DNA from: Pseudomonas prosekii
GTDB taxonomy: Bacteria > Pseudomonadota > Gammaproteobacteria > Pseudomonadales > Pseudomonadaceae
Reading direction: 5' to 3'
DNA length: 64,000 bases
Assembly (NCBI RefSeq): GCF_900105155.1
Contig: NZ_LT629762.1
Location: 1,116,001 to 1,180,000, forward strand
A program made the translations under genes and the position numbers. The notes below the pieces were generated by a model. That model worked only from the letters and a program-made list of their open reading frames with translations, ran no database searches and was not told the origin of the DNA. Position 1 is the stretch's first letter, and every line of letters starts with the position of its first letter. Below, one piece after another: positions 53,971 to 63,375 of the stretch.

Positions 53971-54671
53971 GCCTGCGCCTCCAGTGGCGTATCGTCGCCG
54001 CCGAGGTTGATGAATTCGGCGTGGCTGACCGCTTCAAAGCGCACCGTGTCGCCCGGCTGCATCAGGCTGTAGCCGTCGCGCTCGCGGTCGAACAGTTTTG
54101 CCGGAGTGCGGCCGATCAGGTTCCAGCCACCGGGGGAAACCAGCGGATAAGCCGCCGTCTGGCGCTCGGCGATACCGACGCTGCCCGCCGCGACTTTCTT
54201 GCGCGGCGTGTTCAGACGCGGCGCCGCCAGCACTTCCTCGACCAGCCCCATAAACGCGAAACCCGGCGCGAAACCCAACGCAAACACCTGATACTCGCGC
54301 TCGCTGTGACGGCGGATTACCTCATCCATCGACAAGCCACTGCGTTGCGACAACAGGCTCAATTCCGGGCCGACGCTGACGTCGTACCAGACCGGCAACA
54401 CATGGCAATGGCCGCGCGTACTGGCGTTGGGCGACAGATCAATCAACGCCTCGCCGATCAATTCCCGCGCCTGCGCCGGGCTCAGCGCGGTCAGCTCGTA
54501 ATGCACCATCAGCGTCGTATAGGACGGCACCAGATCAATCAAATGTTCGCCAAACGCAGCGCGCAACGCCTCGCTGGCGGCGAGCATCCACGGCATGTTC
54601 GCTTCGGCGATTTCATCGAACAGCCGCACCATCAGGCAATCCAGCGCGACCACTTCTACCCGCAGTTTCAT
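53967..54671 (-). CDS. pxpB: 5-oxoprolinase subunit B (KipI-like)
   Basis: 234 residues of the KipI/PxpB family ([21 protein letters not shown], then [16 protein letters not shown]). The ATG at 54671 overlaps the pxpA stop by 4 bp; earlier in-frame codons would run into pxpA. PxpB works with PxpA and PxpC in ATP-driven hydrolysis of 5-oxoproline. Confidence 0.9.
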   Translation of the reverse strand: MKLRVEVVALDCLMVRLFDEIAEANMPWMLAASEALRAAFGEHLIDLVPSYTTLMVHYELTALSPAQARELIGEALIDLSPNASTRGHCHVLPVWYDVSVGPELSLLSQRSGLSMDEVIRRHSEREYQVFALGFAPGFAFMGLVEEVLAAPRLNTPRKKVAAGSVGIAERQTAAYPLVSPGGWNLIGRTPAKLFDRERDGYSLMQPGDTVRFEAVSHAEFINLGGDDTPLEAQA

Positions 54672-55420
54672 GAAGCGCTCTGCTGATTCAAGGCTTCGCG
54701 GATGCGTTGCACGGCGGCCACCGAACTGGCGTTGTCGCCGTGCACGCACAGCGTGTTGGCGCGCAACTGCAAAGCGCTGCCGTCGCTGGCGGTGAGCGAG
54801 TCGCCACGGGCAATGGTCAGCGCCTGTTCGATGATTTTCTCCGGTTGGTGATGCACCGCACCGGGCAATTGTCGCGAAAGCAATTTGCCGGCGCTGTCAT
54901 AGGCGCGGTCGGCGAACGCCTCGAACCACAGGGTCACGCCACATTCATCGCCCAGTTGCTGCGCGGCGCTGTTGTCGCGGGTGGCCATCAGCATCAGCGG
55001 CAACGTGCGGTCGTACGCCGCGACCGCCTCGATCACCGCGCGCAATTGCGCCGGGTTGGCCATCATGTCGTTGTACATCGCGCCGTGCGGTTTGACGTAA
55101 CTGACCCGCCCACCCTGCGCCCGGCAAATGCCGTCGAGGGCGCCGATCTGGTAATGCAGAATGTCTTGCAGTTCCTGCGCGGCATAGGCCATCGAGCGCC
55201 GACCGAAACCGACCAGATCCTGATAGGCCGGGTGCGCGCCGATCTGCACGCCGTGGCTCAGGGCCAGGCCGACGGTCTGGCGCATGATGCTCGGATCCCC
55301 GGCATGAAAGCCGCAAGCGATGTTGGCGCAGTCAATGAACGGCATGACCTCGGCGTCCAGACCCATGGTCCAGTTGCCAAAGCTTTCGCCAATGTCGCAG
55401 TTCAATAGCAGGCGGCTCAC
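54668..55420 (-). CDS. pxpA: 5-oxoprolinase subunit A (LamB/YcsF family)
   Basis: 250 residues starting at GTG with AGGAG 9 bp upstream. The LamB/YcsF signature [14 protein letters not shown] and [15 protein letters not shown], with the metal-binding-like H-A-x-Y in [14 protein letters not shown], is complete. It makes 5-oxoprolinase with PxpB and PxpC and is the first of the three. A hairpin and 90 bp separate it from the upstream transporter. Confidence 0.92.
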   Translation of the reverse strand: MSRLLLNCDIGESFGNWTMGLDAEVMPFIDCANIACGFHAGDPSIMRQTVGLALSHGVQIGAHPAYQDLVGFGRRSMAYAAQELQDILHYQIGALDGICRAQGGRVSYVKPHGAMYNDMMANPAQLRAVIEAVAAYDRTLPLMLMATRDNSAAQQLGDECGVTLWFEAFADRAYDSAGKLLSRQLPGAVHHQPEKIIEQALTIARGDSLTASDGSALQLRANTLCVHGDNASSVAAVQRIREALNQQSAS

Positions 55421-55453
55421 GGTGAACACTCCTGTAGGCATTTTCTTTTTTTA

Positions 55454-55487
55454 CTGCCGGGACATTCTTGTAAAACATGCCCGGCAG
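55454..55487. other. Hairpin between the transporter and pxpA
   Basis: CTGCCGGG and CCCGGCAG form a strong stem with a roughly 20-nt loop. The flanking T tract is on the wrong side for a leftward intrinsic terminator, so it may act as an attenuator or mRNA stabiliser. Confidence 0.5.
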
Positions 55488-55510
55488 ATTATCAGTTGCT
55501 GGCTATTAAG

Positions 55511-56797
55511 CTATTCGGCAACCAGTTGCTTGCCACGGGTTTCCGGCAGGCTCAGCGCCGCAAGGATCACCACGCCGTAGGACACCGCCGCAAATGCGCC
55601 GATGCCTACGCTCAACGGTACTTTCTGGCTGAGCAAACCGATAAACAGTGGGAACAACGCCGCCAGCGCCCGACCGATGTTGTAGCAAAAGCCCTGGCCC
55701 GAGCCGCGAATCCGCGTCGGAAACAACTCAGTCAAAAACGCGCCCATGCCACTGAAAATACCCGAAGCAAAGAAGCCCAACGGGAAGCCCAGCCACAGCA
55801 TCACGCCATTGCTGACGGGCAATTGGGTGTAGAGCAGGACGATGGTGAAAGAGCCGACGGCGAACAGGATGAAGTTCTTTTTGCGCCCGAGGATGTCGGT
55901 CAGATAAGCGCTGATCACGTAGCCGACGTAGGACCCGACAATCACCATCGCCAGATAACCGCCGGTGCCGAGCACGCTCAAGCCGCGTTCATTCTTGAGG
56001 AAGGTCGGTAGCCACGAGGTGATTGCGTAGTAACCGCCGAGGGCGCCGGTAGTCAGCACCGAGGCGCGAATGGTCGTGAAGAGAATGCCGGGCGCGAAGA
56101 TCTCGTAGAATTTCGCCGGGTTGCTCGGCTCTTGCTTGGCTTTGGCTTCGCGATAGATTTCTGGGTCCTTGACCAATCGGCGGACGAAGATCACGAAAAT
56201 CGCCGGGACGATGCCGAGGATGAACAAAGCGCGCCAGGCGTCTTCCGGCGGCAACACCGAGAACAGCAACGCGTACAGAATCGCCGTCAAGCCCCAGCCC
56301 AGCGCCCAACCTGATTGGACCATGCCCACCGCTTTGCCACGGTCCTTGGCGCGAATCACTTCGCCCATCAACACCGCGCCGGCCGTCCATTCACCGCCGA
56401 AACCAAACCCCATCAAAGTGCGGCTGATCAGCAATTGTTCGTAGTTTTGCGCGAAGCCGCAGAGGAAAGTGAAGAAGGCAAACCACAGCACGGTCAGTTG
56501 CAAGGTGCGCACGCGACCGATGCGGTCGGAGAGAATTCCCGCCACCCAACCGCCGATGGCCGAGGCGATCAGCGTGCTGGTGTGAATCAGCCCCGCTTCG
56601 CCGGTGGTGATGCCCCACATCGCAATCAGCGTCGGCACTACGAAGCTGAGCATTTGCGTGTCCATGCCGTCGAGGCCATAGCCGATCTTGCAGCTCCAGA
56701 ACGTGCGACGTTCCTGTTGATTGATGTTGCGATACCAGTCAAACGGCCCGGGCCGAGCCGTGGCTTTGGGGATTGCAGTGGTGTCGGGCGCACTCAT
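55511..56797 (-). CDS. MFS transporter of the 5-oxoproline cluster
   Basis: 428 residues with 12 transmembrane helices and the sugar/acid-transporter signatures GWVAGILSDRIGRVRTL and GFGFGGEWTAGAVLMGE of the acid:H+ symporter group. It is first in the operon and likely imports 5-oxoproline or a related acid. A LysR gene is divergent 158 bp away. Substrate is inferred from the neighbours. Confidence 0.87.
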   Translation of the reverse strand: MSAPDTTAIPKATARPGPFDWYRNINQQERRTFWSCKIGYGLDGMDTQMLSFVVPTLIAMWGITTGEAGLIHTSTLIASAIGGWVAGILSDRIGRVRTLQLTVLWFAFFTFLCGFAQNYEQLLISRTLMGFGFGGEWTAGAVLMGEVIRAKDRGKAVGMVQSGWALGWGLTAILYALLFSVLPPEDAWRALFILGIVPAIFVIFVRRLVKDPEIYREAKAKQEPSNPAKFYEIFAPGILFTTIRASVLTTGALGGYYAITSWLPTFLKNERGLSVLGTGGYLAMVIVGSYVGYVISAYLTDILGRKKNFILFAVGSFTIVLLYTQLPVSNGVMLWLGFPLGFFASGIFSGMGAFLTELFPTRIRGSGQGFCYNIGRALAALFPLFIGLLSQKVPLSVGIGAFAAVSYGVVILAALSLPETRGKQLVAE

Positions 56798-56955
56798 GGC
56801 GGATCTCCGTGCAAATTTTATTGGTATTGTTCTGAGCCCCGACGACGCCTATCGTGGGAACCGGATGGCCTGATTTTTGGGCGCCCCGCCCTGCTGCGTC
56901 CAACTAATAAAAACCCGGTCCAGGCATAAGATTTCTTTATCCAAGAGCAAATCCC

Positions 56956-57870
56956 ATGAATTTGAAGTTCCTCGAAACCTTCGTTTGGGTTGCTCGCTTG
57001 AAGAGTTTTCGCCTGACGGCAGACAAGCTCTTCACCACCCAGGCGTCGATTTCCAGCCGCATCGCGGTGCTTGAAAGTGAACTGGGGGTGAAGCTGTTTC
57101 TGCGTGATTCGCGAGGCGTGAGCCTGACCCCCGACGGCTTGAAAGTGCTCGAATACGCCGAGCAGATGATGGACACCATGCAAGCGCTCAAGCAGTCGAT
57201 CGAAACCCGCTCGAGCAAGGTCGGACGGGTACGCGTCGGGGTCATGGACACGGTGATTCACACGTGGCTGAGCCCGCTGGTGGCGCAAATGATGGATCAC
57301 TATCCGCTGGTGGAAATCGAGCTGGTGGCCGATACCTCGCTGAACCTCTGCGATCAGCTGCAAAAAGGCTTTCTCGACCTGATCCTGCAAACCGACCTGT
57401 TACGCCAGGAAAGCGTGCGCAGCCTGGAGCTGGCCAGCCACCCGATGGGCTGGATCGTCGCGAGCAATTCCCTGTACAACCGCGAGTATTCAGGCGTCGC
57501 GGACCTGGCGCGGGAACGGATCATTACCTATTCGAAAAACTCCCATCCGCATCAGGATATTTTGGCGTTGATGCAGGCCAACGGCGTGATGACGCCCCGG
57601 CTGAACTGCGTGAATTCGGTGTCGGCGATTACCCGGTTGCTGCGCGACGGATTCGGGATTGGTGCGTTACCACCGGTCCTGGTGGCCGAGGAACTGGCGC
57701 GCGGGGAATTGACGTTATTGCAGATCGACCAGCGACCACCGAATTTGCCGGTGGTGGTGTCGTGGCGAGTGGGCGTTGAGTGGGTTGAGGAGATCGTGGC
57801 GTTGAGTCAGCAGGTGCTGGAAGCGTATGCACGCAAGGTGGGCGAGGATTACATCACCCTGGCGCGCTGA
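56956..57870 (+). CDS. LysR-type regulator of the 5-oxoproline cluster
   Basis: 304 residues with HTH at 4-61 (LKSFRLTADKLFTTQASISSRIAVLE) and an effector domain. Divergent from the MFS-pxpABC operon, so it most probably controls it in response to 5-oxoproline or a related acid. The divergent region holds AT-rich stretches but no clear perfect dyad was found. Confidence 0.85.
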   Translation: MNLKFLETFVWVARLKSFRLTADKLFTTQASISSRIAVLESELGVKLFLRDSRGVSLTPDGLKVLEYAEQMMDTMQALKQSIETRSSKVGRVRVGVMDTVIHTWLSPLVAQMMDHYPLVEIELVADTSLNLCDQLQKGFLDLILQTDLLRQESVRSLELASHPMGWIVASNSLYNREYSGVADLARERIITYSKNSHPHQDILALMQANGVMTPRLNCVNSVSAITRLLRDGFGIGALPPVLVAEELARGELTLLQIDQRPPNLPVVVSWRVGVEWVEEIVALSQQVLEAYARKVGEDYITLAR

Positions 57871-57883
57871 CCACCACACCCCC

Positions 57884-58051
57884 TGTGGCTAGCACACACC
57901 CTGTGGCGAGGGGGTTTACCCCCGTTGGGTCGCGAAGCGGCCCCAAAACCAGCCGCCTCGATATGACAGAAAAACCGCGTTTGCAGGTTTTACGACTGCT
58001 GCGCAGCCGAACGGGGGTAAACCCCCTCGCCACAAAAGCTTTCTCGCCACA
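57884..58051. repeat. REP doublet, TGTGGCGAGGGGGTTTACCCC class, with extra termini
   Basis: The main doublet is 57902-58034. An extra TGTGGCTAGC copy lies 18 bp to the left (57884) and an extra CTCGCCACA 17 bp to the right (58043-58051). Convergent genes lie on both sides. Confidence 0.88.
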
Positions 58052-58068
58052 GGGATCGCATTGGCGCC

Positions 58069-58611
58069 TTACAACCCGCGCACATCACGGTCTTCGATCG
58101 GCCGGCTCTGGCGCAGGCGTTTGCCGCCGAGCACTACCCAGTCGATCAAGCGGAACAGGCATTCGATCCCGAACGACAGCAACAGCGCGCCGCTCATGCC
58201 CCAGATCATGGCTTCCGGGGTCAGCAGGATCTGGTAGCTGTAGCCATTCCAGGTTTCCTTGCGAATGTCCGGATCCGCCGCCAGCGCGACTTGCAGGAAG
58301 CGGATGTACCACGGGCCTTGCATCGCCTGGAACTGTTTATCGAGGGCCAACTGACGGTTGAGCATGTTGCTCAGGCTGTCGGCATCGCTGCGGAAGATCG
58401 GGTCTTCGCTGGCGCGGTAATGCGCGACCAAGGCCTGCATATCGCCCTTGAAAAACTGATTGGCGGTGTTCTGGAAACCGCTCAAACCGGTCTGCGCTTC
58501 AATCAGATGCGCTTCGACGCGTTTCGCGTAATCGCTGATGAACCCCGGCACCTGGACACCGATCAACAGGCCCGCCGCAAACAACACCAGCCGTAGATAA
58601 CTGAGCAACAT
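58069..58611 (-). CDS. DUF2937-family membrane protein
   Basis: 180 residues. An N-terminal membrane helix (LVLFAAGLLIGVQVPGFISDYA), a periplasmic helical region and a C-terminal helix (AMIWGMSGALLLSFGIECLFRLIDW) match DUF2937. It is 12 bp from the next gene in the same direction and may be co-transcribed with it. Function unknown. Confidence 0.78.
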   Translation of the reverse strand: MLLSYLRLVLFAAGLLIGVQVPGFISDYAKRVEAHLIEAQTGLSGFQNTANQFFKGDMQALVAHYRASEDPIFRSDADSLSNMLNRQLALDKQFQAMQGPWYIRFLQVALAADPDIRKETWNGYSYQILLTPEAMIWGMSGALLLSFGIECLFRLIDWVVLGGKRLRQSRPIEDRDVRGL

Positions 58612-58623
58612 GGGGTAAGTCCT

Positions 58624-59400
58624 TTATTCGGTCTTGCCCTGACGGACGCATTCACCGCGTCGCCAGAGGCTCCATTGGCCCGGTTCGTAGCGGGTCCAGG
58701 TTTCGTTTTCGGTCAGGGGTTCGGTGGCGATCACCGTGACCACGTCGTTGGGCGTGGTTTCGGCCTGGAAATCGACAATCACGTCGACGTCTTTCAGGCG
58801 CGCCGGGCCGAACGGTGCGCGACGAGTGATCTGCGCCAGTTTGGTCGAGCAATAGCAGAACAGCCAGTCACCGTCGCTGAGCAGGCAATTGAACACGCCT
58901 TTGCTGCGGTATTCGGCGCAGGCCGCGACCAGGTCCGGCAGCAGCTCTTCGACTTCGACCGGCTCGGGGAAGGCCCCGCGGATGCGGTTGATCAAGTCGC
59001 AGAACGCCGCTTCGCTGTCGGTATCGCCGACCGGGCGGTAAAAACTTTTGATCGGTTCGAAGTCGGCGAGTTGGCCGTTGTGCGCGAAACACCAGTTGCG
59101 GCCCCACAATTCGCGGACGAACGGGTGAGTGTTGGACAGGCAGACCTTGCCGACGTTGGCCTGGCGGATGTGCCCGATTACCACTTCGCTTTTGATTGGA
59201 TAGCGCTGCACCAGATTGGCGACTTCCGACTCGCAGCTCGCCGCCGGGTCCTGAAACAGGCGCAGGCCACGGCCTTCGTAGAAGGCAATGCCCCAGCCGT
59301 CGCGGTGCGGGCCGGTTCGCCCGCCGCGCTGCATCAGCCCGGTGAAGCTGAACACGATATCGGTCGGGACATTGGCGCTCATGCCCAATAACTCACACAT
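58624..59400 (-). CDS. Class II glutamine amidotransferase (YafJ-like)
   Basis: 258 residues starting [10 protein letters not shown], with Cys2 as the N-terminal nucleophile after Met removal. [22 protein letters not shown] and [11 protein letters not shown] are the glutaminase signatures. It is a stand-alone YafJ-type amidohydrolase; the acceptor is unknown. Co-directional with the two neighbouring membrane-protein genes. Confidence 0.88.
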   Translation of the reverse strand: MCELLGMSANVPTDIVFSFTGLMQRGGRTGPHRDGWGIAFYEGRGLRLFQDPAASCESEVANLVQRYPIKSEVVIGHIRQANVGKVCLSNTHPFVRELWGRNWCFAHNGQLADFEPIKSFYRPVGDTDSEAAFCDLINRIRGAFPEPVEVEELLPDLVAACAEYRSKGVFNCLLSDGDWLFCYCSTKLAQITRRAPFGPARLKDVDVIVDFQAETTPNDVVTVIATEPLTENETWTRYEPGQWSLWRRGECVRQGKTE

Positions 59401-59432
59401 GCTCGGACTCTCGCTTCAATGCAGGGGCAAAG

Positions 59433-59930
59433 TTACAAACGCGGTTCGATGCGCGAACGCTGGGGGTTGTTCGGGATCGGTGGACGGCCGTAGCGATCAT
59501 CGCCAGCCACGCCGAACGGTTGATCGTCTGCGTGATCGTCAGCCTTGAGCGCAGCCTGGTTGGCGGCGGCCTGCTCCTTGCGGGCGTTGGACGTGCGCTC
59601 GATGGGGAAGCGGATCAGCACGAAAATCAGGTACAGGCCGAAGGCAATCATGCCGTACATGAACAGATCGGAGATCGCGCGCCAGGCGTTGTTGCCCACT
59701 TTGAACGCCAGGTCCAGCGCAGTGATGGCGATGGCCGGGGCGACTTTTTCCTTGACCGGGTCGATGATGGTCGGGGTGAACAGCAACACCGCCATCAGCA
59801 GCCGCAGCGGTTCACGCAGATAGCGCCACATCCAGCGGGTCATGCGCATCCACACCAACAGGCAGCCTAAAGCGGCAAAGGCGTAGAGGCCCCAAGCGAT
59901 CAGATAGTCGTTCTCGGTCATGGTGTCCAT
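59433..59930 (-). CDS. Conserved membrane protein of unknown function
   Basis: 165 residues with three or four membrane helices (LIAWGLYAFAALGCLLVWM, PLRLLMAVLLFTPTIID, LFMYGMIAFGLYLIFVLI). The C-terminus is polar and basic. It resembles a small Pseudomonas protein sometimes mislabelled as MFS transporter; far too short for that. Start could be ATG 59930 or ATG 59921. Role unknown. Confidence 0.75.
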   Translation of the reverse strand: MDTMTENDYLIAWGLYAFAALGCLLVWMRMTRWMWRYLREPLRLLMAVLLFTPTIIDPVKEKVAPAIAITALDLAFKVGNNAWRAISDLFMYGMIAFGLYLIFVLIRFPIERTSNARKEQAAANQAALKADDHADDQPFGVAGDDRYGRPPIPNNPQRSRIEPRL

Positions 59931-60013
59931 GGCAAGGGTGGCAAAGAGGCGCTTATAGTAACGACTTTTCGCCCGCCCGGCTTGTCCCAATACCAGTCGG
60001 TGCAGACACAGAA

Positions 60014-60108
60014 CCTGTGGGAGCGAGCTTGCTCGCGATGGCGGACTGCCAGACAACATTGATATTGAATGTACTGGCCTCATCGCGAGCAAGCTCGCTC
60101 CCACAGGA
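60014..60108. repeat. REP doublet, CTGTGGGAGCGAGCTTGCTCGCGATG class
   Basis: Inverted pair between the divergent membrane protein and ptrB genes, an unusual place for a REP doublet because it lies upstream of both starts (70 bp before ptrB). Confidence 0.9.
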
Positions 60109-60178
60109 TCCGCACAGGCCTCTAGATTTGCCGAATGTCTGCGAACCCCCTATTTCGTACCTTTTCCGAGAGCTCTTC

Positions 60179-62233
60179 ATGCCCGAATCCGCCAACGTCA
60201 CCCGTGCCCCGATTGCCCACAAGGCCAAAGGGGTTGACCCGTATGCCTGGCTGCAGGAGCGCGACACCGACGCGGTGCTCGACTACCTGAAGGCTGAAAA
60301 CAGCTACCAGGAAGCGCAAACCGCCGATCAGGCTGACCTGCGCGAAACCCTGTTCGAAGAGATCAAGGGCCGGATTCTCGAAACCGACCTGTCCCTGCCC
60401 TCGCCGTGGGGGCCGTTTCTGTATTACACGCGCACCACCGCCGGTGACGAATACGCCCGCCATTACCGCTGCCCGCGTCCGGCCGACGACAGCCTGCACA
60501 TCGATGAAACCCAGGAACAGTTGCTGCTGGACCCGAACGTATTGGCCAACGGCGGCTTTTTCTCCCTCGGCGCGTTCAGCATCAGCCCCGACCACCAGCG
60601 CCTGGCCTACAGCCTCGACACCACGGGCGACGAGATTTACACGCTGTTCGTCAAGGAATTATCCAGCGGCCGTGTCAGCGAACTGGAATTCGAGGATTGC
60701 GACGGCAGCATGACGTGGGCCAATGACAGCCTGACGCTGTTCTTCGGCGAACTCGACGACACCCATCGCCCGCACAAACTGATGCGTTACCGCCTCGATG
60801 GCACGGCGGCCGAAGAAGTGTTCCATGAGCCGGACGGTCGATTCTTCCTGCATTGCTACCGCTCCAGCTCCGAACAGCAATTGCTCTTGTCGCTCGGCAG
60901 CAAAACCACCAGCGAAGTCTGGGTGCTCGACGCCTTCCAGCCGCATCTGCCGTTTACCTGCCTGGCGCCACGGGTTGAAGACCACGAATACGATGTCGAT
61001 CACGGTGCGCTCGACGGTCAATGGACCTGGTTCATCCGCAGCAACCGCGACGGCATCAACTTCGCCCTGTACACCGCGCTCGATACTGGCGTGGCGCCGA
61101 CCGTCGCCGACTGGCAGAACCTGATTCCGCACAGCGACACGGTGATGATCGAAGGCCTGAGCCTGAACGTCGAAGCGCTGACGTTGAGCTTGCGTGAGGG
61201 CGGTTTGCCGATCATCGAGGTTCGCCCACAAGGCCTGACGCCTTATCGCGTGCAATTGCCGGACGCGGCCTACAGCCTGCATGTGCAGAACAGCCTGGAA
61301 TTCGTCAGCGACAAAATTCGCCTGCGCTACGAGGCGCTGAACCGTCCGGCGCAGGTTCGTCAGTTGGACCTGGCGACCGGCGAGCAGAAAGTGCTCAAGC
61401 AAACCCCGGTGCTCGGCCCGTTCGACGCCGACGCCTACATCAGTCAACGCCTGTGGGCGACCGCGCCGGACGGCACCAAAGTGCCGATCAGCCTGGTGGT
61501 CAAACGTGAAGCACTCGGCAAACCGACGCCACTTTATCTCTACGGCTACGGCGCTTACGGCGAGAGCCTCGACCCGTGGTTCTCCCACGCCCGCCTGAGT
61601 TTGCTTGATCGCGGCGTGGCGTTTGCCATCGCGCACGTGCGCGGCGGCGGCGAGTTGGGCGAGGCCTGGTACCGCGCCGGCAAGCAGGAACACAAGCACA
61701 ACACGTTCAGCGACTTCATCGCGTGCGCCGAACATTTGATCGCGGAAGGTTTCACCACCGCGCCACAACTGGCGATCAGCGGCGGCAGCGCCGGCGGTTT
61801 GCTGATTGGCGCCGTGCTCAATCAACGCCCGGAGTTGTTTGGTGCGGCGATTGCCGAGGTGCCGTTCGTCGATGTGCTCAACACCATGCTCGACCCGGAC
61901 CTGCCGCTGACCGTGACTGAATACGACGAGTGGGGCAATCCTGAAGAGCCGGACGTTTATGATCGGATCAAGGCCTACGCGCCGTACGAAAACGTCACCG
62001 CTCAGGCGTATCCCGCCACGTTGGTGATCGCCGGCTACAACGACAGTCGCGTGCAGTATTGGGAAGCGGCGAAGTGGGTGGCAAAATTGCGCGCGACCAA
62101 GACTGACGACAATCCATTGCTGCTGAAAACCGAACTCGGCGCCGGACACGGCGGGATGAGCGGGCGTTATCAGGGATTACGTGACGTAGCGCTCGAATAC
62201 GCATTTGTTTTCAAGGTTTTGCAGATCGCCTGA
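60179..62233 (+). CDS. ptrB: Oligopeptidase B (S9 family prolyl-oligopeptidase fold)
   Basis: 684 residues. N-terminal beta-propeller (about 1-400) and C-terminal alpha/beta-hydrolase domain with Ser537 (SGGSAGG), Asp622 (YNDSRVQYWE) and His657 (GAGHGGMSG) as catalytic triad. It cleaves small peptides after basic residues in the cytosol. ATG at 60179 has no ideal ribosome-binding site, but earlier in-frame codons fall in the REP doublet. Nearby CRP-like gene is separate. Confidence 0.92.
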   Translation: MPESANVTRAPIAHKAKGVDPYAWLQERDTDAVLDYLKAENSYQEAQTADQADLRETLFEEIKGRILETDLSLPSPWGPFLYYTRTTAGDEYARHYRCPRPADDSLHIDETQEQLLLDPNVLANGGFFSLGAFSISPDHQRLAYSLDTTGDEIYTLFVKELSSGRVSELEFEDCDGSMTWANDSLTLFFGELDDTHRPHKLMRYRLDGTAAEEVFHEPDGRFFLHCYRSSSEQQLLLSLGSKTTSEVWVLDAFQPHLPFTCLAPRVEDHEYDVDHGALDGQWTWFIRSNRDGINFALYTALDTGVAPTVADWQNLIPHSDTVMIEGLSLNVEALTLSLREGGLPIIEVRPQGLTPYRVQLPDAAYSLHVQNSLEFVSDKIRLRYEALNRPAQVRQLDLATGEQKVLKQTPVLGPFDADAYISQRLWATAPDGTKVPISLVVKREALGKPTPLYLYGYGAYGESLDPWFSHARLSLLDRGVAFAIAHVRGGGELGEAWYRAGKQEHKHNTFSDFIACAEHLIAEGFTTAPQLAISGGSAGGLLIGAVLNQRPELFGAAIAEVPFVDVLNTMLDPDLPLTVTEYDEWGNPEEPDVYDRIKAYAPYENVTAQAYPATLVIAGYNDSRVQYWEAAKWVAKLRATKTDDNPLLLKTELGAGHGGMSGRYQGLRDVALEYAFVFKVLQIA

Positions 62234-62298
62234 GGAACTTGGCTTGGCGTTCGGGTCTTAACACCAGAGCGCCGGGCCACGGCTTTGCAACTATCCCT

Positions 62299-62467
62299 GT
62301 AGTAGCTGGCGAAGCTTGCATTCGGCTTGTAGCAGCTGCCGAGGTACGAGGCTGCGTTCGGCTGCGAAGCAGTCGTGAAATCAGCTGACGCGTTTCTTCA
62401 GGAAGACCGCGCGCTCAGGTTTAGCGGCCGCTTCGCAACCGAACGCAGGCTCCGCCAGCTGCTACAA
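62299..62467. repeat. REP doublet, TGTAGCAGCTGCCGAGC class, with an extra terminus
   Basis: Main arms 62328 to 62467; an extra TGTAGTAGCTGGCGAAGC copy starts 29 bp before, at 62299. Same class as 11704-11834. It lies between ptrB and the next co-directional gene. Confidence 0.85.
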
Positions 62468-62525
62468 GGGATCGCGGACAGCCAGACCCAACCCGCACCA
62501 GACCACAAAAAAAGACTGTAACGAC

Positions 62526-62999
62526 ATGTCAGAACCGACCTTACTGAACAACGAAATTCGCGACTGGCTGATGGACTGTGGCCTGTTCGATCAATTGCTG
62601 CCGGTGGATTTTGCCGCGGCGGCTGGCTACTTCAGCATCAGCACCATCGCCCAGGGCGAAGCGATTTTCCAGGAGGGCGATGCCGGCAGTTTCATGTGCA
62701 TCATCCACACCGGCCAGGTGTCGGTGCAGAAGACCAACAGCGACGGGCAAACCGTGATCATGGCTACCCTGCGCAGCGGTCGCGCATTTGGCGAAATGGC
62801 CGTGCTCGACGGCGAGCGACGCTCGGCCACGTGTGTCGCGGCGAGCAATTGCCAACTGCTCAATCTGGGCAAGGACTCGCTGGAAAAGATGCTCAACGAC
62901 GCGCCGAAGATCGCCGCGAAAATCATCCGCGCCCTCGCCGTCTCCCTCTCCAAACGCCTGCGCATGGCCGATGGACAGCTAATCTCGCAACAGATCTAA
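62526..62999 (+). CDS. Cyclic-nucleotide-binding-domain protein without DNA-binding domain
   Basis: 157 residues containing one CNMP-binding beta-roll (GEAIFQEGDAGSFMCIIHTGQVSV, RSGRAFGEMAVLDGERRSATCVAAS; the FGEMAVLDGERRSA is the phosphate-binding cassette). No HTH follows, so it is not a CRP/FNR regulator in itself; it may sense cAMP or c-di-GMP and act through a partner. Its last 4 bp overlap the convergent gene. Confidence 0.88.
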   Translation: MSEPTLLNNEIRDWLMDCGLFDQLLPVDFAAAAGYFSISTIAQGEAIFQEGDAGSFMCIIHTGQVSVQKTNSDGQTVIMATLRSGRAFGEMAVLDGERRSATCVAASNCQLLNLGKDSLEKMLNDAPKIAAKIIRALAVSLSKRLRMADGQLISQQI

Positions 63000-63286
63000 C
63001 CGCCCGGTGTTTTGATTTTCGTGCCGTTCTGCTCAAGGCCCGGCAACGGCTGGTCCTTGGTCGGCGGGCTGGGCATTTCAATCGGCACCAGCGGCGGCCC
63101 ACCACTGCCAGGCCCGGTGCGCGGCACGGCGGTCGGGGTGATTTGCGGGTACGGCGTCGGTGTTGCCGTGCCGGGTGAACCGGAAATTGGCGCCGGGCTG
63201 GTAGGGATGGTTTGCAGCTCCTGGGCCTGCACTGCAGTTATCGAGAGCGCGGCCAAGGCAATGACCGTTAGAATGGTGCGCTTCAT
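62996..63286 (-). CDS. Small secreted proline-rich protein
   Basis: 96 residues. Signal peptide MKRTILTVIALAALSITAVQA then a Pro/Thr/Gly-rich extended mature part. Not recognised. ATG at 63286 is chosen over codons further upstream that precede the signal. Stop overlaps that of the CNMP gene. A low-complexity envelope protein. Confidence 0.68.
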   Translation of the reverse strand: MKRTILTVIALAALSITAVQAQELQTIPTSPAPISGSPGTATPTPYPQITPTAVPRTGPGSGGPPLVPIEMPSPPTKDQPLPGLEQNGTKIKTPGG

Positions 63287-63375
63287 CAATGGCTCCGTTG
63301 GCCTTGTTGTCTGTTTGCAGGCTACTCCCAACCGCGTCCGTTTGCCTTATGCCAATTCATCTTCAAGAGCCTGCT

